Source: Planctomycetota bacterium (lineage in GTDB: Bacteria; Planctomycetota; Phycisphaerae; WQYP01). Taken from it: DNA of 7,255 nt. Positions within the stretch are counted from its first letter, which is position 1. The number at the start of each line of letters is the position of its first letter. The stretch spans positions 1 to 7,255 of the forward strand of contig JAJYGE010000061.1 in NCBI GenBank assembly GCA_021785155.1. Reading direction: 5' to 3'. A program made the position numbers and the translations under genes. Positions 1 to 5,085 of this stretch are shown here, one piece after another. Below the pieces are notes generated by a model. The model was given only the letters and a program-made list of their open reading frames with translations, ran no database searches and had not been told where the DNA came from.

Positions 1-324
1 ACGGATGCGTTCACGCGGATCAATGACAGTCAGATCGCCGAAGGCCGGTAGTGCCCAGTATTTCTCCAGGGGTTGATCCATGACGTTGACGATTTCCGTT
101 ACCTGGGGCGCCGGCCCCCGCGCCGCGGGCTTGGTATTAACGGTGAGGGTCAGACCGGGTCGCAGGTGCGCTTCTTCGATGATGGCGGCGGAGACGGAGG
201 GATCGGCAGGTACGGGCTTGAATTTTCGTTGCTCGGATCGGATAAATCCGACACCCTTGTCGGTAATTTCCAGCATACCGGTAACTTGCTTTTCAACTTT
301 TTCAACAACTTGATTTTCTGACAC
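1..324 (-). CDS. rho: Transcription termination factor Rho, N-terminal part (cut by window edge)
   Basis: Only the first 108 codons are present; the reading frame runs open off the left edge. Rho is a hexameric RNA-dependent ATPase helicase that ends transcription. Residues 14-82 align without gaps to the cold-shock-like RNA-binding domain of E. coli Rho as I remember it: VTGMLEI, then KGVGFIR (23-29), DPSVSAA, LRPG (54-57), and after a spacer FGDLTVIDPRERIR at the cut, matching the family's FENLTPL-type segment. The P-loop ATPase domain lies outside the window. The GTG at 324 is chosen because GGAG lies 9 bases upstream; a TTG at 333 overlaps the stop of the upstream phosphodiesterase gene, and an ATG at 276 would cut the domain. 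With this start there is no N-terminal helical bundle, only a short charged tail. The gene starts 5 bases after the preceding stop, so the two are probably co-transcribed. Family assignment is firm; the start is uncertain. Confidence 0.88.
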   Translation of the reverse strand, partial: MSENQVVEKVEKQVTGMLEITDKGVGFIRSEQRKFKPVPADPSVSAAIIEEAHLRPGLTLTVNTKPAARGPAPQVTEIVNVMDQPLEKYWALPAFGDLTVIDPRERIR

Positions 325-329
325 TTCAG

Positions 330-1049
330 TCAACTCCGTTTCGCCGCCGGGCGGATCAATTCAGGATGATCCGTAATAATTCCTTCCACACCGATGGCCG
401 CACACGCGGCAACAGAACCGGCGTCATTGGGGGTGTAGGTCCATACCCGCAGATGGCGTTCCCGGGCGGACTTGATTCGTTCCACATTCAGAACGCCGGT
501 ATTCAACCCCAAGATACTTGCGCCAAGCGTGGAACAAATATCGGGCAAATCCGGTTGCCACCCGTCACTAAGCAGGCCGATGGCGGTATGCGGCATGCTT
601 TTATGGATGGCTTTGAGAATATCCTGCTCAAAGCTCAGGATGATCGACGCGTCGCGAATGGCGAATTCATCAAGAATTCGTCGAAGCAGATTCGGATCAA
701 TCTGCGTTTTAAGCTCCAGAACCGCAATGGCATCATCACTGATGGCCTGCAACGCTTCGGTTAAAAGCGGAATGCGTGTGCCGACAAAACGCGGATGTTT
801 CCAAGACCCGGCATCGAGTCTTAGTAAATCCAGTCGGGTCAGATCAGCCACGGCCCCAGTGCCGTTGGTGGTTCTATCCACCGTCGGATCATGCAGAATA
901 ACGGGAATGCCGTCTTTACAAAGACGCACATCCATCTCCACAGCTCGAGCGCCGAGTTTCATTGCCTCGTCGAAAGCGGCCACGGTGTTTTCTGGGGCTT
1001 CAGCGGATGCTCCCCGATGGGCAATAGCCATCACGGCAGCGTTAGCCAT
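330..1049 (-). CDS. Glycerophosphodiester phosphodiesterase (GDPD family)
   Basis: A 239-residue enzyme of the GlpQ/UgpQ family, which hydrolyses glycerophosphodiesters to glycerol 3-phosphate and an alcohol. It appears complete as a TIM barrel. Visible family marks are HRG at 11-13 (first catalytic His), PENT at 19-22, the metal-binding pair E38 and D40, HDP at 53-55 (second catalytic His), ELK at 112-114, SF at 139-140, WTY at 203-205 and ITDHPE near the end. There is no signal peptide, so it should be cytoplasmic, closer to UgpQ than to periplasmic GlpQ. A GTG at 1055 would add two residues, but the ATG at 1049 is preferred because a good extended -10 motif ends at 1056, so a transcript from that promoter could not include the GTG. 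No Shine-Dalgarno sequence is seen. rho follows almost directly downstream. The exact substrate cannot be read from the sequence. Confidence 0.95.
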   Translation of the reverse strand: MANAAVMAIAHRGASAEAPENTVAAFDEAMKLGARAVEMDVRLCKDGIPVILHDPTVDRTTNGTGAVADLTRLDLLRLDAGSWKHPRFVGTRIPLLTEALQAISDDAIAVLELKTQIDPNLLRRILDEFAIRDASIILSFEQDILKAIHKSMPHTAIGLLSDGWQPDLPDICSTLGASILGLNTGVLNVERIKSARERHLRVWTYTPNDAGSVAACAAIGVEGIITDHPELIRPAAKRS

Positions 1050-1055
1050 GCACAC

Positions 1056-1083
1056 GTTATAACAGGTTCGGGCAAAGGTTCAA
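1056..1083 (-). promoter_or_regulatory. Candidate promoter of the phosphodiesterase gene, leaderless type
   Basis: On the minus strand TTGAAC (1083-1078) is followed by a 16-base spacer and TATAAC (1061-1056), which has a TG one base upstream (extended -10, TGTTATAAC). The ATG at 1049 begins 7 bases after the -10, where transcription would normally start, and no ribosome binding site is present. The match to sigma-70-type consensus is 4/6 and 5/6. The leaderless reading is an inference from spacing. Confidence 0.45.
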
Positions 1084-1106
1084 AGCGCCCGGCGTTGTTA
1101 TTCCTG

Positions 1107-1146
1107 TTTTTTTTTGCGTTTTTCAAAAAAAACTTAAAAAATAAAA
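1107..1146. other. A/T homopolymer tract region between two minus-strand genes
   Basis: The roughly 110-base gap between the small membrane protein and the phosphodiesterase holds T9 (1107-1115), T5 (1119-1123), A8 (1125-1132), A6 (1136-1141) and A4 (1143-1146). On the minus strand the T and A runs could pair as a weak A-U hairpin, but there is no GC-rich stem, so it is not a normal intrinsic terminator. It lies upstream of the phosphodiesterase promoter and might act as curved or UP-element-like DNA; that is a guess. Confidence 0.3.
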
Positions 1147-1163
1147 GCAACAGCATCTGTGAT

Positions 1164-1577
1164 TCAATCATCGGCCAAGGCCCGCCAGATGGAGGCAATC
1201 AGGCTGAATATAGTGGCCATGGTTAATAGCATCCACTGTCCGAAGGACATTTTCCAGTTGAAAGCGGCGGCCATGATCCATTGCATGAGGCCCTGCGTAC
1301 CCCAGATAGGAATCCAGCAGGCCAAGACCAGCAATACCCAAAGGATAATGCCGGTAAAACCAGCTTCGGAAACGGCGTTATCGGCGATTTCCCACCCGGC
1401 TGCCGCACCGGCGATGGCGCCGATGGCCGGTTCTATAAGCATCCAGGAGCCTTTCGCGAATAACTGCGAAATAAAGTAAATCACGACCCAAGCCAGAACA
1501 ATCCAAAGTATCTTTTTGCCCAGAAATCGCAGCAGGCGGAACAGGTCGTCAAAAATGGACAGCAGGCTTTGCGCCAT
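1164..1577 (-). CDS. Small polytopic inner-membrane protein, unknown function
   Basis: A 137-residue protein I do not recognise. Hydrophobic segments at about 22-41, 46-65, 74-93 and 113-131 suggest four membrane helices. The second contains a GxxxGxxxG zipper (G53, G57, G61) next to E49-P50, typical of tight helix packing. The N-terminal 20 residues look like an amphipathic helix (SLLSIFDDLFRLLRFLGKK), and the chain ends in an acidic ALADD. No catalytic motif is visible. The reading frame stays open upstream to 1646, but the ATG at 1577 is chosen because AAGGAG (1592-1587) sits 9 bases before it and the upstream translation looks non-protein; a TTG at 1580 is an alternative, 6 bases from the same site. 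It lies between the lipoprotein and phosphodiesterase genes on the same strand, with gaps of over 100 bases on each side, so operon membership is unclear. Confidence 0.75.
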   Translation of the reverse strand: MAQSLLSIFDDLFRLLRFLGKKILWIVLAWVVIYFISQLFAKGSWMLIEPAIGAIAGAAAGWEIADNAVSEAGFTGIILWVLLVLACWIPIWGTQGLMQWIMAAAFNWKMSFGQWMLLTMATIFSLIASIWRALADD

Positions 1578-1586
1578 CAATGCACG

Positions 1587-1592
1587 CTCCTT
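1587..1592 (-). promoter_or_regulatory. Ribosome binding site AAGGAG of the small membrane protein
   Basis: AAGGAG on the minus strand lies 9 bases before the ATG at 1577 and 6 before an in-frame TTG at 1580. It fixes the start well inside the longer open frame. Confidence 0.65.
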
Positions 1593-1703
1593 TTCGCTTC
1601 CGCCAATACCCGTCGCTTGATACCCGCAGGTATGCACTGCGACCAAAATCCCGATAAGAGATTTTAGGCCAGTGACGGATGCTTAGTCCAGTGGTGTGCT
1701 CAA

Positions 1704-2426
1704 CTACAGTTTTCGGAATAATCGATGAAGAATTTTTTCTTCCAATGCCGGGTCGTGACCGAATCGCATCCAATAAGGGCCGCCCGCCGAAGGTCCCGCC
1801 CGATGAGATTGCAGCGATAATGGGTTGTTACCAAAAGCTGAAGCACCGAAGAAGGCAACATTACCCACAGAGCCCTGCGGGTTTTCCTGCCGCTCCACAA
1901 GGGCTTCAACGGTTATGGCAAAAGTATGTGGTTTGCCGGTTCGGCTGATGACCACGCGTATGGTTCGCCGGAACGTATTGATGGTCCCTTCCATGAGTTC
2001 GGGAAAGGTTGTGGCATCCGGCCGCCACCATTGAAGTATTTCCGGTCCGGTTCGGTAGCGCGTGGTAATAACGCCCAAGCGGTAGCTGGCCCATTGGATG
2101 GTGTAACCCATGTGGATGAGAAGATGCTTAGTATGCCGCCAAATGTTGTGATAGTGGGCGATAGCGATTTTACGAGTCGTACTATTGCGGGTATTGGCGA
2201 ACCAATGCGGGCTGACCTCGTCAGCGAGTTGCGCGTGAGCCGGACTTGGGGGGGGCGGTATCACGGCAGCGTGGCGCGTTGCAGGATTGGTGGTCGCCGT
2301 GGGACGTGTTAAAGCCCAAGGGGGGCCGAGCGCTGCGGGTTTCAGCGGCACAATTGAAGAGTGGCAACCGGCAAGGGTTGCGGCCAGAGAAGTAAGGAAC
2401 AGTAATTGAGGAAAATTTAATTTCAT
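1704..2426 (-). CDS. Predicted lipoprotein with Pro-rich linker, unknown function
   Basis: A 240-residue protein with a short lysine-containing start, hydrophobic core and lipobox LAGC at 18-21, so it should be cleaved and lipidated at C21. A Pro/Ala/Thr-rich linker (about 27-65, with PPPP at 57-60) leads to a folded domain: IWRHTKHLLIHMGY (95-108), RLGVITT (116-122), WWRPD (133-137), then a strand-helix-strand region with RVVIS and TFAITVEALVERQ. The helix followed by an RLGVITT-type strand resembles a lipoprotein family I recall from planctomycete genomes (helix, then RAGVITT, then WR-D); no function is known to me. The frame stays open upstream to 2474, but the ATG at 2426 starts a perfect lipoprotein signal and follows an extended -10 motif, so it is chosen. 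No Shine-Dalgarno is seen. It is transcribed divergently from the pilus-type operon, so it could be an envelope partner, but nothing in the sequence proves that. Confidence 0.85.
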   Translation of the reverse strand: MKLNFPQLLFLTSLAATLAGCHSSIVPLKPAALGPPWALTRPTATTNPATRHAAVIPPPPSPAHAQLADEVSPHWFANTRNSTTRKIAIAHYHNIWRHTKHLLIHMGYTIQWASYRLGVITTRYRTGPEILQWWRPDATTFPELMEGTINTFRRTIRVVISRTGKPHTFAITVEALVERQENPQGSVGNVAFFGASAFGNNPLSLQSHRAGPSAGGPYWMRFGHDPALEEKILHRLFRKL

Positions 2427-2433
2427 GTTTTTT

Positions 2434-2442
2434 ATTGTAACA
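2434..2442 (-). promoter_or_regulatory. Extended -10 promoter element of the lipoprotein gene
   Basis: TGTTACAAT on the minus strand is an extended -10 (TG-N-TACAAT, 5/6 match), ending 7 bases before the ATG at 2426. No good -35 hexamer is found at the standard distance, as is common for extended -10 promoters. Predicted transcription starts at or next to the ATG, giving a leaderless message. Confidence 0.4.
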
Positions 2443-2581
2443 GAATTTTTTCGATTGACATCGTGCAAAACCAAGATGATCCCGGTCTGGTTTCCTATTG
2501 GATTGGGGCTTTAGACGTTGCCTGCGGTTGGTAATCAACTTCCGTGGCGCATAGAAAATAAAAAAAATAGATTCTTTTTGC

Positions 2582-2610
2582 TTGACGAATCCGTTAATCT
2601 GGGTTTTATT
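2582..2610 (+). promoter_or_regulatory. Possible promoter of the pilus-type operon
   Basis: TTGACG (2582-2587), a 17-base spacer and TTTATT (2605-2610) give 5/6 and 4/6 matches to sigma-70-type consensus. It would leave a leader of about 220 bases before the ATG at 2838. This is the best pair I saw in the gap, but the -10 is weak. Confidence 0.22.
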
Positions 2611-2827
2611 AAGAGTCCTGATGTGAGCCTGCGCGGTGCCTGTGACCGAAGTCTTGGCGGCGTAGCGGGTTAAATTTTTTGTTCGGGGGTGGCGATCCCT
2701 GATTCTTAACCGGGCAACGAGGTGGAGTAGACTTTCGTTGGGCTGCGGCTCGGCGTAAGATATATCCAGATGTCGGGTCAGGTCTGATTCGACATTCAAA
2801 ATGCCCGGGGTTGCATCAGCGCTTGCC

Positions 2828-2832
2828 GGAGG
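2828..2832 (+). promoter_or_regulatory. Ribosome binding site GGAGG of the PilM-PilN fusion gene
   Basis: GGAGG lies 5 bases before the ATG at 2838. This favours that start over an in-frame TTG at 2811, which has no such site and would add nine residues ahead of the conserved start of the actin-like fold. Confidence 0.75.
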
Positions 2833-2837
2833 TCTTC

Positions 2838-4955
2838 ATGGCCAGTTCGCGATCAGCATGGGGTATCGATGTCGGTACGACGGCGATTAAAGCTATTAAG
2901 CTGCGCCGCGAGGGCGACAAGGTATTTCTTGAAGCCATGGAGGTTATTGAGCACGGGCATTTTCTAAGCGAGCCGGATGTGGATCGGCGGGAAATTGTGC
3001 GTGAGAGTCTGGCGCGATTTCTGGAACGGTATTCTCTGCATGGAGAACAGATTTTTATCGGAGCTCCGGGTGCGACGAGTTTTTCGCGTTTCGTAAAACT
3101 GCCGCCGGTTGAGCCACGGAAGATACCTGAAATTGTCCGCTTTGAAGCCATTCAACAGATTCCATTTCCGTTGGATCAGGTTAATTGGGATTATCACAGT
3201 TTTCGAAATTCGGACAGTCCGGATGTCGAAATTGGAATCTTTGCCATTAAGACCGACTTGGTCGGCGCAATACTGGCTGATTTTCAGTCGTTGGGTATAA
3301 CTGTTCATGGGCTGCAATTGGCACCTTTGGCGGTTTATAACGCGGTAGTCCATGAAGGCAAGGGGCTGGACAAGGGAACGATTTTCCTGGACATTGGCGC
3401 GGATCATACAGACATGATTGTCGTGGATCAGGGGAGATTGTGGCTGCGTAATATCAATCTCGGCGGCAATAGTTTTACGGAATCGCTGGCGAAAAGCTTC
3501 CGCTTCGCGTTCAAGAAAGCGGAATCCCTGAAAAAGACGGCGGCTACGAGTAAATATGCCCGGCAGATATTTCAGGCGATGCGGCCAACATTCGCCGATG
3601 TTGTCGCGGAAATTCAGCGGTCTATCGGTTACTACAACAGTTCGCATCGGGAAAGCCGAGTGGAGCAAATTATCGGCATGGGCAATCCATTCCGCCTTTC
3701 CAATCTGCAAAAATACCTCCAGCAGTATCTGGGAATGGAAGTAGCTCGGCTTGATGGTTTTACCAAAATTGAAATTGATGACGCCAAGATGGCGGCGGGG
3801 TTAAGCGATCAGGCGTTGGGTATGACGGCGGCGTATGGTTTGGCGCTCCAAGGCGTTGGCTTGGCAACGATTAATACAAACTTGCTGCCGGTTGAAATTG
3901 CCCGGCAAATGATCTGGCGTAAGAAATATCCCTGGTTTGCCGCGACTGCGGCTTTGTTTGTCTTGGGAGCCGCTGCTTCGGTGGCGCGGTATTCAATGGA
4001 TGCCTCGGCGCTCGACGCCAGCGTTAATACGCCGGAAGTTCAGCAGGCCAAAACGCACATTCTTTCCGAATCTTCGCTGCGAAGCCAATACACATCCATC
4101 AGCAATACCTACCAGTCCAATGTTTCTAAAATTAATTATTACTTGGATTTGGGAAAGAAACGGGAAATCTGGCCTCAAATTATTCAAACGCTGTATCAAT
4201 CACTTCCCCAGGCAATGAGCAAAAAACCGGCTGATATAAAAAATCCCGAGTCGTGGAAAATTGTGCTGCAATCCGTTGCTTCCACTTATGAACCCGTATT
4301 GTCTGAGCAGGTTGCTACGGCCAATGGCCAGTCGGCGACGCCAGGGGGTGCCGCGACGTCTGCTCCCTCCGGCGGTGGATTCCAACTTGTGATCAGCGGT
4401 TATACGCCGTACCGGAATTGGGGCAGAATTCTCCAGGAATTCCATGATCGGCTGCAAAAATTTGGCGGCCCCGGGGCCAAAAAGAATTTCACCATCAAAA
4501 TCGTAAAAGGTTCTCTGGCTACCTCCCGCATCGGTGATCTGATGGGTGGCGGGGGTGGGGGAGCTAATTCCGGCGGCATTGGTTTTATCCCATGGGGATC
4601 GGTGCTTGGGCCATTCTCCGGCGTATTTCTTCCGGCCTATTTGCCAAAAACGACGACCGCACCGGCCAATGGTCAGAACCAGAATGTCATTCCGCAAAAC
4701 AATATCCCGGCGTTTCCCGGTGGAATGCCGCAGGGGGGGGGATTCAGACCGCCAGGTACCTCCTTCGGTCCTCCGGGCGGATTTGGCCCTCCGGGCGGAT
4801 TTTCTCCGGGCGGGATGCCCCAGTCTGGCGGGGCTAACTTCAGCTTTAATAACCAGAGTGCTGGAGCGATTCAGGGAGCGATTGATCCCAATACCAAGGC
4901 GTCTCTGAACGATGCGACCGCGTTCCAGATGGTTGTCAATGTTTATGTGCAATAG
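2838..4955 (+). CDS. pilM: PilM-PilN-type fusion protein (GspL-like architecture), type IV pilus / type II secretion platform
   Basis: A 705-residue protein, twice the usual PilM length (about 350). Residues 1-344 are a PilM-type actin-like ATPase fold: GIDVGTTAIKAI (9-20, phosphate 1), RFEAIQQIPFPLDQVNWDY (101-119, a PilM hallmark), DIGADHTD (185-192, phosphate 2), INLGG (206-210) and IIGMGN (278-283, adenosine site). Residues 345-351 read INTNLLP, like the N-terminal INLLP tail by which PilN docks into PilM. WRKK (360-363) and a hydrophobic stretch (about 365-383) form a membrane helix oriented with the N-terminus inside. A helical region follows, then a ferredoxin-like domain: strand FQLVIS at 515-520, helix, strand NFTIKIVKG, last strand FQMVVNVYV at the C-terminus. 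Between the last two strands lie a Gly6 run (570-575) and a Gly/Pro-rich loop (626-665). Thus PilM and PilN functions seem joined in one chain, the domain order of GspL. PilM identity is firm; the PilN half rests on motif, topology and fold pattern. It is the first gene of the plus-strand operon. Confidence 0.9.
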   Translation: MASSRSAWGIDVGTTAIKAIKLRREGDKVFLEAMEVIEHGHFLSEPDVDRREIVRESLARFLERYSLHGEQIFIGAPGATSFSRFVKLPPVEPRKIPEIVRFEAIQQIPFPLDQVNWDYHSFRNSDSPDVEIGIFAIKTDLVGAILADFQSLGITVHGLQLAPLAVYNAVVHEGKGLDKGTIFLDIGADHTDMIVVDQGRLWLRNINLGGNSFTESLAKSFRFAFKKAESLKKTAATSKYARQIFQAMRPTFADVVAEIQRSIGYYNSSHRESRVEQIIGMGNPFRLSNLQKYLQQYLGMEVARLDGFTKIEIDDAKMAAGLSDQALGMTAAYGLALQGVGLATINTNLLPVEIARQMIWRKKYPWFAATAALFVLGAAASVARYSMDASALDASVNTPEVQQAKTHILSESSLRSQYTSISNTYQSNVSKINYYLDLGKKREIWPQIIQTLYQSLPQAMSKKPADIKNPESWKIVLQSVASTYEPVLSEQVATANGQSATPGGAATSAPSGGGFQLVISGYTPYRNWGRILQEFHDRLQKFGGPGAKKNFTIKIVKGSLATSRIGDLMGGGGGGANSGGIGFIPWGSVLGPFSGVFLPAYLPKTTTAPANGQNQNVIPQNNIPAFPGGMPQGGGFRPPGTSFGPPGGFGPPGGFSPGGMPQSGGANFSFNNQSAGAIQGAIDPNTKASLNDATAFQMVVNVYVQ
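4713..4832 (+). repeat. Gly/Pro-rich coding repeat in the fusion gene
   Basis: This stretch encodes residues 626-665 of the fusion protein. It contains two adjacent 18-base units (4767-4784 and 4785-4802) that differ at one base, and a third partial unit (4803-4814), all coding for GPPGGF-like peptide. A run of nine G (4733-4741) lies just upstream in the same frame. The 14-base core GGTCCTCCGGGCGG recurs twice in the next gene, in the same reading frame. Confidence 0.8.
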
Positions 4956-5085
4956 GTGCGTAAATCCGTAGGGCCGCTATCGGACAAAATGATGTGCTGC
5001 TGGAAGCGGATTTTGAATGTATGCCGATAACGCGAGTTGGATGAAATCCGAATGATCGGATTGATTCAACTGGCTGGAGGTTTGG
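4956..5085 (+). other. Intergenic spacer with possible RNA structure
   Basis: The 130-base gap holds no gene. CGCTATCGG (4975-4983) can pair with CCGATAACGCG (5024-5034) as nine base pairs with a two-base bulge and a 40-base loop. A perfect 6-base-pair hairpin, AATCCG/CGGATT (5045-5050 and 5057-5062), sits 13 bases before the ribosome binding site of the next gene. Neither has a U tract, so they are not intrinsic terminators; a role in message processing or translation is possible but unproven. Confidence 0.25.
5076..5080 (+). promoter_or_regulatory. Ribosome binding site GGAGG of the second operon gene
   Basis: GGAGG lies 5 bases before the ATG at 5086, the same spacing as in the fusion gene upstream. 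Confidence 0.7.

Larger units (their letters stand above)
2443..2837. other. Divergent intergenic region, no gene recognised
   Basis: About 395 bases separate the lipoprotein promoter element from the start of the PilM-type gene. A minus-strand open frame crosses it but has arbitrary composition and would overlap the lipoprotein gene in another frame. I compared the stretch with tRNA, SRP RNA, RNase P, tmRNA and c-di-GMP riboswitch landmarks and found no match. It holds a possible plus-strand promoter (2582-2610) and a ribosome binding site (2828-2832), so it probably acts as the leader and control region of the operon. Confidence 0.5.

Noticed and set aside
73..321. Short plus-strand open frames at the left edge
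   Set aside because: They lie antisense to the Rho N-terminal domain, which aligns well to the known family.
366..1062. Long plus-strand open frames antisense to the phosphodiesterase
   Set aside because: The minus strand has a complete catalytic domain with all motifs; the antisense products have arbitrary composition.
1578..1646. N-terminal extension of the small membrane protein to 1646
   Set aside because: The added residues look like untranslated sequence, and a strong AAGGAG sits within this stretch just before the internal ATG.
1643..1668. Inverted repeat CCAAAATC/GATTTTAGG as a terminator after the lipoprotein gene
   Set aside because: The stem is A/T-rich with a wobble pair and no U tract follows, so it does not meet the usual terminator pattern.
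2248..2255. Eight-base G run (C run on the coding strand) in the lipoprotein gene as a phase-variation switch
   Set aside because: It encodes the Pro run of the linker (PPPP), is short, and is easily explained by proline codons; weaker than the G9 tract in the fusion gene.
2455..2460. Perfect plus-strand TTGACA as the -35 of an operon promoter
   Set aside because: No acceptable -10 hexamer lies 16-18 bases downstream.
2221..2799. Minus-strand open frame of 192 codons spanning the intergenic gap and the lipoprotein start
   Set aside because: It overlaps the well-supported lipoprotein signal sequence in another frame, has no recognisable motif and no ribosome binding site that I could see.
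4544..4561. G-quadruplex in the Gly6-coding stretch
   Set aside because: Only three runs of three or more G are present plus one GG, so a stable three-layer structure is not supported.
4200..4952. 250-codon minus-strand open frame under the 3' half of the fusion gene
   Set aside because: It is Arg/Ser-rich antisense of Gly/Pro-rich coding sequence; the plus frame is continuous and has family motifs.
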